From the NCBI RefSeq assembly GCF_037622515.1, contig NZ_JBBJCN010000001.1:558001-622000 (forward strand): a DNA stretch of 64,000 nucleotides, given 5' to 3'. Within the stretch, counting starts at the first letter, position 1. Each line of letters begins with the position of its first letter. A program made the position numbers and the translations under genes. Shown here piece by piece: positions 52,055 to 60,205 of this stretch. The notes below the pieces were generated by a model that had not been told where the DNA came from, did not search any database, and saw only the letters and a program-made list of their open reading frames with translations. Origin of the DNA: Paradesertivirga superstes (GTDB lineage: Bacteria > Bacteroidota > Bacteroidia > Sphingobacteriales > Sphingobacteriaceae).

Positions 52055-52401
52055 AGTGATCTTTATATTTGGTAATTTACAAAAGAGTTGGTGTTTATCA
52101 GCTACGAATTCCTCTTAAGAATAGCATTTCTGTAAAGCATTCCGGATTCAATATTGCCCTGTTATGCCTACACTTTCAATATCTTGTCTCAAATTGCCTA
52201 AACTTATTCAAAATAGTAACTAAGGGATATTTTTATTTCTCAGCTGATTAATCTGAAAGCCCTCTTTTATAATAAATTCTACTTAAAGTAAAACTGGACC
52301 AATCTTTGCACTTGTATACATAGCGTTTATTATAAATATGTTTAGAAAGAAATTTTTGATAATAATCAGCGTTAAAAAAACTCACACATACAATAAACAT
52401 T
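52055..52401. other. intergenic region between divergent SIMPL and glycine-zipper genes
   Basis: 347 bases, AT-rich, with no convincing gene, tRNA or strong hairpin. It must contain promoters for both flanking genes; ATCTTTGC near 52304 resembles part of a -7 box for the downstream gene, but the match is poor. Confidence 0.45.
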
Positions 52402-52863
52402 ATGAAAAGGATAGCAATTATTTTTGCATTTGCTGCAACGTTTGCAGCTTGCAATAATGACTCACAAACAAAAACGCAGGTTAGGGAACAAGCGTTTAAA
52501 CAAATAAGAGACAGTATAAAATTAGACAGTTTTCAAAGAGCGGAAGCACAAAAACTCGAAGCAACACAGCAAAAAGAGCAAGCATTGACCTTACAAAAAT
52601 CTCAATCTTCGTCGGGTTCGGGTTCGCCACAACGAACCTATGTAAAGGGAGTTTCTGAAACATATACAAATACTCCGGCTCCCCGAAAAGGATGGAGTAA
52701 GGCTGCTAAAGGTGCTGCAATAGGTGCTGGTGCTGGTGCAGTAACAGGCGTGTTGGTTGACAAAAAGGATGGTCGTGGAGCCGTAGTGGGTGGCCTTGTG
52801 GGTGCAGGAGCTGGTTACGTAATTGGCAGATCTAAGGATAAAAAAGACGGCCGAGTTCAATAA
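52402..52863 (+). CDS. glycine-zipper lipoprotein
   Basis: A 153-residue protein with a lipoprotein signal (AAC, Cys17). A Gln/Lys/Glu-rich coiled segment (about 25-65) is followed by a Ser/Pro linker and a glycine zipper at about 105-145 (AAKGAAIGAGAGAVTGVLVD and VVGGLVGAGAGYVIG). Glycine-zipper (YMGG-like) proteins insert into or span membranes and are common in Bacteroidota. Function unknown. A clear terminator follows it. Confidence 0.85.
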   Translation: MKRIAIIFAFAATFAACNNDSQTKTQVREQAFKQIRDSIKLDSFQRAEAQKLEATQQKEQALTLQKSQSSSGSGSPQRTYVKGVSETYTNTPAPRKGWSKAAKGAAIGAGAGAVTGVLVDKKDGRGAVVGGLVGAGAGYVIGRSKDKKDGRVQ

Positions 52864-52903
52864 GGGCTAAGTCTATTTTTCATTAAACCGTTAAAATTTT
52901 TTC

Positions 52904-52935
52904 ATAAAGGGAGTCACATGCTCCCTTTATTTTTT
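52904..52935 (+). terminator. terminator after the glycine-zipper gene
   Basis: A 10-bp stem ATAAAGGGAG (52904-52913) and CTCCCTTTAT (52921-52930), 7-base loop, T run after it. Confidence 0.85.
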
Positions 52936-52970
52936 ATCGCTACTACTTATTAAGTAATTGACAGACAACA

Positions 52971-53720
52971 CTATTGAGCCAGATAACCACCATCAACGTT
53001 GTAGTATGATCCGGTTACAAACGAAGCTTTATCCGAATTAAGCCACAAAGCTAACTCAGCAACTTCCTCAGGCTTTCCTAATCTTCCCATGGGATGTAAG
53101 CCAGCCAGCGATTTCTTTGTTTCATCATCCAATATATTAAGTAGTGGAGTAAGAATGTATCCGGGGCCAATAGCATTTATACGAACATTTTGCGCAGCAT
53201 ATTCTAAGGCTGCCGCTTCGGTGAGTCCGATGACACCATGCTTTGCAGCGACATAAGCCGCAGAATTCGGGGTACCAACCTTACCAAGAATAGAGGCCAT
53301 ATTTACGATACATCCTCCTCCGGATGATATAATTGCCGGGATTTGATATCTTAGCCCATAAAACACCCCCGAAAGATTAATGGAAATCACTTTGTCCCAA
53401 CTCTCAATCGGATATTCTCCTACAGGCATAATAGCCCCCCCGATCCCCGCATTATTTACAGCAAGGTGTAATCCCCCGAAATTTTCAACTGCCTGTTGAA
53501 CCAGCATTTCATTATCACCAGGCATGGAAGTATCTGCCCTCACAAAGAACGCCTCTCCTCCCCGGGCCTTTATTTGTGATACTACTTCATCTCCCCCTTT
53601 TTCATTAATATCAGACACAATGATCCTTGCTCCTTCGGATGCATATAATAATGCAATAGCTTTACCTATGCCCGAACCGGCTCCGGTTACAATTGCTATT
53701 TTATTTTCCAGGAGTTTCAT
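52971..53720 (-). CDS. short-chain dehydrogenase/reductase
   Basis: 249 residues from the ATG at 53720 (a GTG at 53735 is in frame upstream). The classical SDR features are present: cofactor loop TGAGSGIGK (about 12-20), NNAG (about 90), catalytic Ser in NMASILG and YxxxK in AAYVAAKHG (about 158). The end, FVTGSYYNVDGGYLAQ, is typical of glucose 1-dehydrogenase-like members. The substrate is unknown. It lies downstream of the pirin gene on the same strand, 152 bases away. Confidence 0.9.
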   Translation of the reverse strand: MKLLENKIAIVTGAGSGIGKAIALLYASEGARIIVSDINEKGGDEVVSQIKARGGEAFFVRADTSMPGDNEMLVQQAVENFGGLHLAVNNAGIGGAIMPVGEYPIESWDKVISINLSGVFYGLRYQIPAIISSGGGCIVNMASILGKVGTPNSAAYVAAKHGVIGLTEAAALEYAAQNVRINAIGPGYILTPLLNILDDETKKSLAGLHPMGRLGKPEEVAELALWLNSDKASFVTGSYYNVDGGYLAQ

Positions 53721-53872
53721 AATCAGATAAACCACATTAATTTACTACTTTACCACACTGTTCATCCTGATGAAGTCAGTACAGTTATTGATATTGGTTT
53801 AATATAGTGCGGAATCGAATTTAAGAACAACAAGGTTCAGATACCCAAGTTTCCATTATTGATCCGGAATAG

Positions 53873-54742
53873 TTAACGATACGTGATTTCCCCGTACTTT
53901 CCATTAAAAAAATCTTTATACGCTTCTGCAATTTCGATTCTGCTGTTCATTACAAAGGGCCCCTCGGCAACTATATCTTCTGTATAGGGTTCTCCCCCGA
54001 AAAGAATCAGATCTGCCGGTAAAGTTCCCGTGTTTTTAAGACCGATGTCACTTCCCTCCTTTCCGAATGTGAGTAATTCATTGGGGCCTAATTCTTTCCC
54101 GCTTATCATCATTTTATTTTGCGGGATGCAGGCTGCATACTCTAAACCTGGCTTTGTTCTGAAAACATATTCCGATTCCGGATTCAGACTAATATGGTAA
54201 ATAAATTGATCGGTAAACCTTTCCACCGGAGAGGCTTTACCTTCAAACTCTCCTATCAGTACTCTCAATTTTCCGGCGGTTTCTAAATCAACCTTAGGAA
54301 CATCTTCAGATTGAAGTCCGAAATAGCCAGGTTTTTCTGCTTTATTTTTCGATGGCAGATTTATCCAGAACTGCAATGCATGCAGTACTCCCCCCTTTTG
54401 CCGAAACTGCGTACTAGCCCTCTCATCGTGAATAATTCCGTTTCCGGCATTCATCCACTGGGCTCCACCGGCCGTGACTATCCCATGATTACCCATGCTG
54501 TCATAATGCTCTAACTCGCCGCTGAATAAATAGCTGAACGTTGCGATTCCTCTGTGCGGATGCGCAAATTTACCATCTCTGGCAGCTGGGGAGTTGGCTT
54601 CCAGGCTATGCGGATAAAGATGATCTAAAAACACAAAGGGTCCTACTGCGTTTTTATAGCGGTTAGGAAGTAAACGGTTCACCTTTAATTCTCCAACCCG
54701 GGAATCTGACCCGGAATATATAGCTGCAATTCTTTTCTCCAT
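53873..54742 (-). CDS. pirin family protein
   Basis: A 289-residue bicupin. The N-terminal cupin carries the metal-binding histidines in FAHPHRGIATFSYLFSGELE (about 57-76) and the following HGIVTAGGAQWMNAGNGIIH. The C-terminal pirin domain runs from about 180. Some bacterial pirins have quercetinase activity; others modulate metabolism. An Fnr-like palindrome (54832-54845) lies about 90 bases upstream, and the Crp/Fnr regulator gene is next. Confidence 0.92.
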   Translation of the reverse strand: MEKRIAAIYSGSDSRVGELKVNRLLPNRYKNAVGPFVFLDHLYPHSLEANSPAARDGKFAHPHRGIATFSYLFSGELEHYDSMGNHGIVTAGGAQWMNAGNGIIHDERASTQFRQKGGVLHALQFWINLPSKNKAEKPGYFGLQSEDVPKVDLETAGKLRVLIGEFEGKASPVERFTDQFIYHISLNPESEYVFRTKPGLEYAACIPQNKMMISGKELGPNELLTFGKEGSDIGLKNTGTLPADLILFGGEPYTEDIVAEGPFVMNSRIEIAEAYKDFFNGKYGEITYR

Positions 54743-54831
54743 GACTTTTTTTTATCAGAGATCTGTCTCCTCTGATAACAAAAGTGCAGGTAAAAGCACC
54801 TTTAAAAAATGACCTTTGCTAAGAAATCGAA

Positions 54832-54845
54832 TTGACAAATATCAA
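54832..54845. promoter_or_regulatory. Fnr-like palindrome upstream of the pirin gene
   Basis: TTGACAAATATCAA fits the Crp/Fnr-type pattern TTGAY-N4-RTCAA. It lies between the pirin start and the Crp/Fnr gene and closely resembles the site upstream of yceI. Confidence 0.45.
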
Positions 54846-54878
54846 TGCCGCAGAAGACTGGAAAATCAGGCTTTATCT

Positions 54879-55463
54879 CTACCTCAGCATCATCTGCTTC
54901 CGTATTCTGCTTAGGGTTTCGGGCGATATTCCAAGATAGGAGGCAATCATATTCTGAGGAAAACGCTGCAATAAATCGGGATAGGTTTTTTGAAGATCGA
55001 CATAACGGTCTTCTGCGGTATAGCTGATAGACACCCGGATCCGCTTCTCGTAAGCTATCGCCCTCTTCTGGTCCATCATTTTTATCACATTATCCATCAC
55101 AGGAACCTGAGCCCTTAAATTCTGCATTTGCTCGTTCGTAATAATCAGCAGATCTGAATCTTCAAAAGCATCAATATTATACATACTGGGCGTGAGCATT
55201 ACAAAGCTTTCAAAATCTCCCATCCACCAGTTTTCTATTCCCAGTCTCACAATACGTTCATGCCCCTCTTCATCAACTGTGTATTGACGCATCGCCCCCT
55301 TAGCTATAAACGCAGTGTATTTACATACATCTCCTTCCTGAAGAAAGTATTGCCGCTTTCTGAGCTTTTTATGTTTAAAAGCTTGCTGAACCAATGCGAA
55401 ACCCTCATCGGATATAACAGATGCACTGTAAGCATTTATGTAATCTCTCAACGTATTGAACAT
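54879..55463 (-). CDS. Crp/Fnr family transcriptional regulator
   Basis: A 194-residue regulator. An N-terminal cyclic-nucleotide-binding-like domain (about 20-115, RQYFLQEGDVCKYTAFIAKG) is joined by a dimer helix to a C-terminal helix-turn-helix (about 150-190, FPQNMIASYLGISPETLSRI). It lacks the N-terminal cysteines of oxygen-sensing Fnr, and the arginine and serine that bind cAMP in Crp are not conserved, so the ligand is unknown. Fnr-like palindromes on both sides of the gene suggest self or local control. Upstream, yceI is divergent. Confidence 0.9.
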   Translation of the reverse strand: MFNTLRDYINAYSASVISDEGFALVQQAFKHKKLRKRQYFLQEGDVCKYTAFIAKGAMRQYTVDEEGHERIVRLGIENWWMGDFESFVMLTPSMYNIDAFEDSDLLIITNEQMQNLRAQVPVMDNVIKMMDQKRAIAYEKRIRVSISYTAEDRYVDLQKTYPDLLQRFPQNMIASYLGISPETLSRIRKQMMLR

Positions 55464-55565
55464 GCAATCAATCTAATAAAATATAAAATAATCGGGCACA
55501 CTAAAATAGCAATTAAACAGCCCGGAAAAAAACGTTCAGTTTATAGCACCCCTATTAAGCTGGCA

Positions 55566-55579
55566 TTGACATTTGTCAA
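55566..55579. promoter_or_regulatory. Fnr-like palindrome in the regulator/yceI intergenic region
   Basis: TTGACATTTGTCAA is a perfect palindrome with 6-bp arms and a 2-base centre, in the TTGAC-N4-GTCAA form of Crp/Fnr boxes. It lies about 100 bases before both divergent starts. Confidence 0.55.
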
Positions 55580-55676
55580 GATTCTTTTTTAACCTATATC
55601 AATGTGTACCGGTTTCTTTAGCTGCAACTTTGTAGTGTCAACAAAACAAAAAAATTAAACATAAAGAAAACATAAC

Positions 55677-56228
55677 ATGGAAAGTACTCAGCAATTAGTA
55701 AAATGGTCAATCGACACAATGCACTCTGAAGTTTTATTCAAAGTAAAACACCTGGTGATTTCAACAGTAACCGGCTCATTTAAATCGTTTAATGGAAGCG
55801 CCACCTTTGAAGAAGACGGCTTTGAAGGAGCAGACATAAGCTTCTCTATGGATGTGAACAGTGTAGATACCAATCAGAATCATCGCGATGATCACTTAAA
55901 ATCGGCAGACTTCTTCGACGCAGAAAATTATCCAACTATTGATTTTCAGTCTATAGCCTTTAACAAAGTAGATGAAGAAAACTATAAGCTTATCGGGAAC
56001 CTGACTATAAAAGGGGTGTCCAAACTAGTAGAGGTAAATGCAGAATACGGCGGTACAGAAAAAGATGCCTACGGAAACCAGAAAGTGGGTTTTGAGATCA
56101 CCGGAACTATTAACCGCAAAGAATTTGGTCTTACTTACAATGCTATCACAGAAACAGGTGGCCTGGCCATAGCAGAAAACATTAAATTAATCGCTAACAT
56201 TCAGTTACAGAAAGAAGCGGTAGCGTAA
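55677..56228 (+). CDS. YceI family protein
   Basis: A 183-residue lipocalin-like beta-barrel. Motifs are WSIDTMHSEVLFKVKHLVIS at the N-terminus, GSFKSFNGSATF, DFFDAENYPTIDFQS and the C-terminal FGLTYNAITETGGLAIAENI. YceI proteins bind isoprenoid lipids such as polyprenyl quinones. There is no signal peptide, so this member is probably cytosolic or non-classically located, unlike E. coli YceI. A Crp/Fnr-type box lies in its promoter region. Confidence 0.93.
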   Translation: MESTQQLVKWSIDTMHSEVLFKVKHLVISTVTGSFKSFNGSATFEEDGFEGADISFSMDVNSVDTNQNHRDDHLKSADFFDAENYPTIDFQSIAFNKVDEENYKLIGNLTIKGVSKLVEVNAEYGGTEKDAYGNQKVGFEITGTINRKEFGLTYNAITETGGLAIAENIKLIANIQLQKEAVA

Positions 56229-56258
56229 AATATAATAGTCTTTATAAAATATCAGAAT

Positions 56259-56292
56259 GGGCTGAGCAGATTTTGCCAGCCCGTTTTTGTTT
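56259..56292 (+). terminator. terminator after yceI
   Basis: GGGCTG (56259-56264) and CAGCCC (56277-56282) form the stem base, with an inner GCA/TGC pairing, followed by a T run interrupted by one G. Confidence 0.7.
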
Positions 56293-56327
56293 TTATAGAC
56301 AATTCGAAATCCTTCTTTTATACGTCC

Positions 56328-57344
56328 TTAATGCTTACCCCAAATCCTTGTATTCAAATCAAGGTCCTCCACAATCTCATACATAAACCTTATCACTTCA
56401 ATATCCTCATGAAGTAAATCGGGATCGAGCAAAGTTTTAAATACTGGAGGTTCGAAATAATTCTTACCAAGCGGAAAAGCCAGATACATATAACTGTCGA
56501 TGAAACTTACCGATATAGTATTTTCAGATCTGGCATTAAGTTCGCAGAGGCGCTCCATCAAAGAAGGAGTAAGTATATAACGTGCTTCCACCTGGTCGTT
56601 GGAATAGGTTACAAACTCTTTGCAAAATGCCGGATTTTCGAGTTGTACAAGCTGGTGACTGCTGGAAGATAACAAGGGAATGTGTTTAGCAAACCAGGCA
56701 GACAGAGCGGTGCCGGTATCTTTTGCTCTAACAACTGTAACTCCTTGGAAATGTTTATTAAAATCGGCAACAAAAATTATCCCCTTAAAAATATCATGCC
56801 ATTGCTCCCTGGTTCCGTGTTTGGTTTGATAAGTAGTTTTGTATTCAGCATGTACTTCAGAAAAACAGAATGCCGTTTTCCCTACCTTTCCAACTATCTG
56901 ATCTTCACTCGAGATACGATCTGGTTCCTGATTAAATAAGCCGGAATCAATAAATTCTGATTCGGATAAGCCATTGTCGGGGTCAATGTGCAGACCAGGG
57001 TCAATATTACGTAAGGTAGCCAGGAGTACTTTCAGTTTGAAAGAATAAGAAAATTCCGATTCCTTCTCTTTAATATTATAGAAAAGCACAGCACCTGTAA
57101 CTAGCATAATTGCTGCAATAATTATTCCGTGCATCAAATATGATCTGCTGAGAGTTCCCGCTGCTGCAATCATTATAGCCCCGGCCATGAAATAATAGCT
57201 ATTGAGCTTTGCCTTTGCAATATTTTTACGCTGTTCTTCTAAATCCAGTAAAACAGCCTTTGAATCAAATTCAGGCATTATTTCGGAAGAGTTCATTGGC
57301 ATTAATATTATGGCGCTCCTCTTCCGGAATACTAATAACCTCAT
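56328..57344 (-). CDS. DUF3137 domain membrane protein
   Basis: A 338-residue protein. From the ATG at 57344 (which overlaps the lemA stop as ATGA), the first 16 residues are basic; a start at 57302 or 57296 is also possible. Two hydrophobic helices lie at about 52-68 and 71-88. The rest is the DUF3137 domain (QIVGKVGKTAFCFSEVHAEY, HDIFKGIIFVADFNKHF). Genes for DUF3137 and LemA are commonly adjacent, so they probably work together at the membrane. Function unknown. Confidence 0.87.
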   Translation of the reverse strand: MRLLVFRKRSAIILMPMNSSEIMPEFDSKAVLLDLEEQRKNIAKAKLNSYYFMAGAIMIAAAGTLSRSYLMHGIIIAAIMLVTGAVLFYNIKEKESEFSYSFKLKVLLATLRNIDPGLHIDPDNGLSESEFIDSGLFNQEPDRISSEDQIVGKVGKTAFCFSEVHAEYKTTYQTKHGTREQWHDIFKGIIFVADFNKHFQGVTVVRAKDTGTALSAWFAKHIPLLSSSSHQLVQLENPAFCKEFVTYSNDQVEARYILTPSLMERLCELNARSENTISVSFIDSYMYLAFPLGKNYFEPPVFKTLLDPDLLHEDIEVIRFMYEIVEDLDLNTRIWGKH

Positions 57345-57835
57345 AGGGGCTGGTAATTTAGTATGCCGGCAACAATACTCCCCGGAAACATCATAATGGC
57401 ATTGTTATAGTCAGTAACCGAGGCATTAAATGTTCTGCGTGCTGCTGCAATCTGCTCCTCGCTTTCGGTCCAGGTGGTTTGCAGATTAATAAAATTAGTA
57501 TTGGCCTTCAGATCAGGATAGTTCTCAGCATTTAGCATTACCGAACGAATTCCTTTGGTTACATCAGCATCTAAAGTCATCTTTTGATTCGTGGCCATAT
57601 CCGGGCTATATGCCTGTGTACGCAAACTGGTAAGATTATTAAGCACAGCGCTCTCATGCTGCATATATTGCCTGACCAGCTCAACCAGATTTGGCAGCAG
57701 GTCGAAGCGTTTTTTCAGCATAACATCAATGGCCGAGAAAGCATTTGTTACCTGATTTTTTTTTGCGATGAGTGTATTATATAAAATAACACCGAACAGC
57801 AAGACGACAGCGGCAATTATTGCAGGAATAATCAT
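57341..57835 (-). CDS. LemA family protein
   Basis: A 164-residue protein with an N-terminal membrane helix (about 2-22) and the LemA core: VILYNTLIAKKNQVTNAFSA, LKKRFDLLPNLVELVRQYM, then helices ending ARRTFNASVTDYNNAIMMFP. It is an alpha-helical membrane protein of unknown function. Its stop overlaps the DUF3137 start by four bases, so the two are coupled. Confidence 0.92.
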   Translation of the reverse strand: MIIPAIIAAVVLLFGVILYNTLIAKKNQVTNAFSAIDVMLKKRFDLLPNLVELVRQYMQHESAVLNNLTSLRTQAYSPDMATNQKMTLDADVTKGIRSVMLNAENYPDLKANTNFINLQTTWTESEEQIAAARRTFNASVTDYNNAIMMFPGSIVAGILNYQPL

Positions 57836-57892
57836 AAGGTGAAGATTAAGGTTTATGGAATAAATATAGAAATTTGATTTGTAAACCGGTAA

Positions 57893-58049
57893 TCAGAATC
57901 CTGAACTCCCAACTGCCCGCAGCAGGCGGGAGTTCAGCCTGACATTGCGCGCTTTATTAAGACGAATTTCTTCCTGGAGCAGGTCAGAGGCACCAAAATC
58001 GCAAGTGGACTCAATCGAAAGCATCTTTCTTCCCTGGAGGACACGGTGA
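57893..58049. repeat. GC-richer stem-loop segment of unknown origin
   Basis: This segment is noticeably richer in G and C than its surroundings. It holds a 10-bp perfect inverted repeat, CTGAACTCCC (57901-57910) and GGGAGTTCAG (57928-57937), with a 17-base loop that can form a rival GC hairpin. Both strands are open here: a 48-codon plus-strand frame (57903-58049) without a start, and a 43-codon minus-strand frame (58024-57893) with ATG. It begins 5 bases beyond the EamA stop. It could be a dispersed repeat, an RNA element or the relic of a gene; I do not recognise it. Confidence 0.4.
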
Positions 58050-58053
58050 AAGT

Positions 58054-58920
58054 TTATTTCCTGGCAAATAACAAGCCTATCACAACTAATAATATACCCG
58101 CCCAGGTGTATAAGGTTATAGCATCCCCTAATAGCCAGGCGGCAATCAGCGCACCGAACAAGGGACATAAGAACAGCCAAAAGCCCGCTCTGACAGGATT
58201 TATCTTTAAGAGCCACAGCCATAATTGCGCGGCAAAAATCGAAACAGGTATGGCCAACCATAAAACACCACCCCATAATTCTAAATTAAAGTGGTTCTTC
58301 TCCTTTTGATAAAAAAATATCGACAAAGGCAGCAAAAAGAGTCCTCCTAAAAATGTCTGCCATCCATTAATTGTAATTAAGGAAAGGTTATTCTGTTTAT
58401 TTCGGGAAATATAAATTGCGCCTAAAGAATAGGATACCATACTCAACAGTAAAAGCAGTAAGCCTTTTAGTGTAACCGACGCATAACCTAAAAGCGGCCA
58501 GGAAGCGCAGAAAACCCCAAAAACACATATAAATAATGATAAAAAGATTTTCCAGCTGAGCTTTTTATTAAAAAACACAACAGACATTAAACTAATAAAA
58601 ACCGGGTTAGTAGCTGTTGCTATGGCGCCAATACTGGCAGTAACCTCCTGCATGGCAAATACATAACAGCCCAGATAAATGCTGATATTCAGCACCCCAT
58701 AAACAGCAATAACACCCCATTCTTTTCCCTTTGGCAAGCGGTAACGCTTTATTAAATGAGCATAGATAATCATTATGAATGCAGCAATGCCAAAACGCAA
58801 TACCGCTATAAAAAGAGGTTGAGCTGCAGCAAGTCCAATCTTAGTGGCACTCGCGGCAGAGGCCCATATAATAGAAAATAATAAACCGCCCGCAATCCAT
58901 TTAAGTTCTTTTCCACCCAT
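58054..58920 (-). CDS. EamA/DMT family transporter
   Basis: 288 residues from the ATG at 58920 (the frame also has a TTG four codons earlier). It is a ten-helix drug/metabolite transporter with two EamA halves: first half from IAGGLLFSIIWASAASATKI, second from about residue 145 (LKGLLLLLLSMVSYSLGAIY). The family moves amino acids, nucleotides or metabolites across the inner membrane; the substrate cannot be predicted. It is divergent from the VOC gene. Confidence 0.9.
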   Translation of the reverse strand: MGGKELKWIAGGLLFSIIWASAASATKIGLAAAQPLFIAVLRFGIAAFIMIIYAHLIKRYRLPKGKEWGVIAVYGVLNISIYLGCYVFAMQEVTASIGAIATATNPVFISLMSVVFFNKKLSWKIFLSLFICVFGVFCASWPLLGYASVTLKGLLLLLLSMVSYSLGAIYISRNKQNNLSLITINGWQTFLGGLFLLPLSIFFYQKEKNHFNLELWGGVLWLAIPVSIFAAQLWLWLLKINPVRAGFWLFLCPLFGALIAAWLLGDAITLYTWAGILLVVIGLLFARK

Positions 58921-59050
58921 TTTCGGCAGCAATATATTATGAATACTTTAAAAGCATTAAACAATTTTAAAATAACCGAAAGTGCCACCTCTTGAAATCA
59001 AAAACAAAACTTTTTATTATCAAAATCGTCTTTAAAGGATATGTGCAACT

Positions 59051-59476
59051 ATGGAAAATAAAAGTCCGGTTCAGATTAACCACTTGCAACATACAGGCAT
59101 ACCTGTAACGAATATCGCAACTTCAGAAGCTTTTTATAACAGACTTGGGTTTAGAAATGTGATGCAATCTGATTTTGTTAATAATAATGAAACGGGCACT
59201 TGCATAATGATGCAGCACAATAGTGTTATAATAGAATTATATCAAATGCCCGATAGCCAGTTGCAAGAAATAAGAGGTCGGAAAAACGGCCATATTGACC
59301 ATATTGCTTTTGATGTTGATGATATTGACAAAGCCTTTACCGACTTAAAAGCCGCCTCATTTCAAATAATTGAAGACGCGCCGGTTTTTCTTCCCTTTTG
59401 GAATAAAGGCTGTAAATATTTTAATATGCTTGGACCAGACGGTGAACGGCTTGAGTTTAATCAAATTTCTAAATAA
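59051..59476 (+). CDS. VOC (glyoxalase/bleomycin-resistance-like) family protein
   Basis: A 141-residue protein made of two beta-alpha-beta-beta-beta units. Likely metal ligands are His in NHLQHTGIPV (about 10-16) and HIDHIAFDVDD (about 80), with a Glu near the C-terminus (GERLEFNQI). VOC proteins include glyoxalases, dioxygenases and resistance proteins. The specific activity is not evident. It stands alone between divergent and co-directional neighbours. Confidence 0.88.
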   Translation: MENKSPVQINHLQHTGIPVTNIATSEAFYNRLGFRNVMQSDFVNNNETGTCIMMQHNSVIIELYQMPDSQLQEIRGRKNGHIDHIAFDVDDIDKAFTDLKAASFQIIEDAPVFLPFWNKGCKYFNMLGPDGERLEFNQISK

Positions 59477-59562
59477 GCGAGCAAAAAACATTGTCTCATA
59501 AATCATTTCTAAAAAAATAATCATCCTAAAAATAATATACCGATCACCCCAATAATTTAATC

Positions 59563-60042
59563 ATGGAAAACATTGATTTGAACGAAGTACTCATACATGC
59601 AGCCCGTAAAGGAAATATCCCTGTTATTGAAGAATTAATTAAGCAACGGGCCGATGTAAACACAAAAGACGAAAAAGGATATTCTCCGCTTATTATTGCT
59701 TGCTATAATAACCAGCCTGAAGCAGCCAGAGTATTGATTGAAGCCGGAGCTGATGTGAATGCGGCTGATTTAGGAGGCAATACCGCTTTAATGGGAGTAT
59801 GTTTTAAAGGCTATCCTGAGATTGCCAAATTACTTATTGAGAATGGCGCTAACCTTAACCAGCAGCATGGAAATGGTGGAACTGCTTTGATGTTCGCCGC
59901 AATGTTCGGGAGGAACGATATTGTAAGGCAGCTATTAGATTATGGTGCCGATAAAACGATACTTGACACTAGAGGTCTTTCAGTATTTGACCTGGCAGCA
60001 CAGCAGGGTAATGAAGATGCTATTGCCATATTGGAGCAATAA
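59563..60042 (+). CDS. ankyrin-repeat protein
   Basis: A 159-residue protein of about four to five ankyrin repeats (KGYSPLIIACYNNQPEAARV, GGNTALMGVCFKGYPEIAKL, GGTALMFAAMFGRNDIVRQL). There is no signal peptide or helix, so it is cytosolic. It is convergent with a large catalase gene 163 bases away. In Pseudomonas, AnkB is encoded with a catalase and supports its activity; whether the same holds here is inference. Confidence 0.92.
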   Translation: MENIDLNEVLIHAARKGNIPVIEELIKQRADVNTKDEKGYSPLIIACYNNQPEAARVLIEAGADVNAADLGGNTALMGVCFKGYPEIAKLLIENGANLNQQHGNGGTALMFAAMFGRNDIVRQLLDYGADKTILDTRGLSVFDLAAQQGNEDAIAILEQ

Positions 60043-60151
60043 GAAAGATGCTGACTCTTAAGTTGGCCTTTATAAAATCAGTATGAGATTATTAACGTTT
60101 ATTCCGCTGGGTTAAATCCAGGGCCTGAAAACATTAAATTACTATCAACAA

Positions 60152-60186
60152 AAAGAGGCTGAATCACTTTATGATACAGCCTCTTT
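60152..60186. terminator. bidirectional terminator between the ankyrin and catalase genes
   Basis: AAAGAGGCTG (60152-60161) and CAGCCTCTTT (60177-60186) form a 10-bp stem, extended by inner ATCA/TGAT pairing; A and T runs flank it. Confidence 0.85.
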
Positions 60187-60205
60187 CTTATTAAAATTAT
60201 TATTC

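Noticed and set aside
57893..58276. 127-codon minus-strand frame overlapping the EamA gene
   Set aside because: Its first two thirds are the shadow of the EamA coding region in another frame. Only the part after the EamA stop is unexplained and is reported separately.
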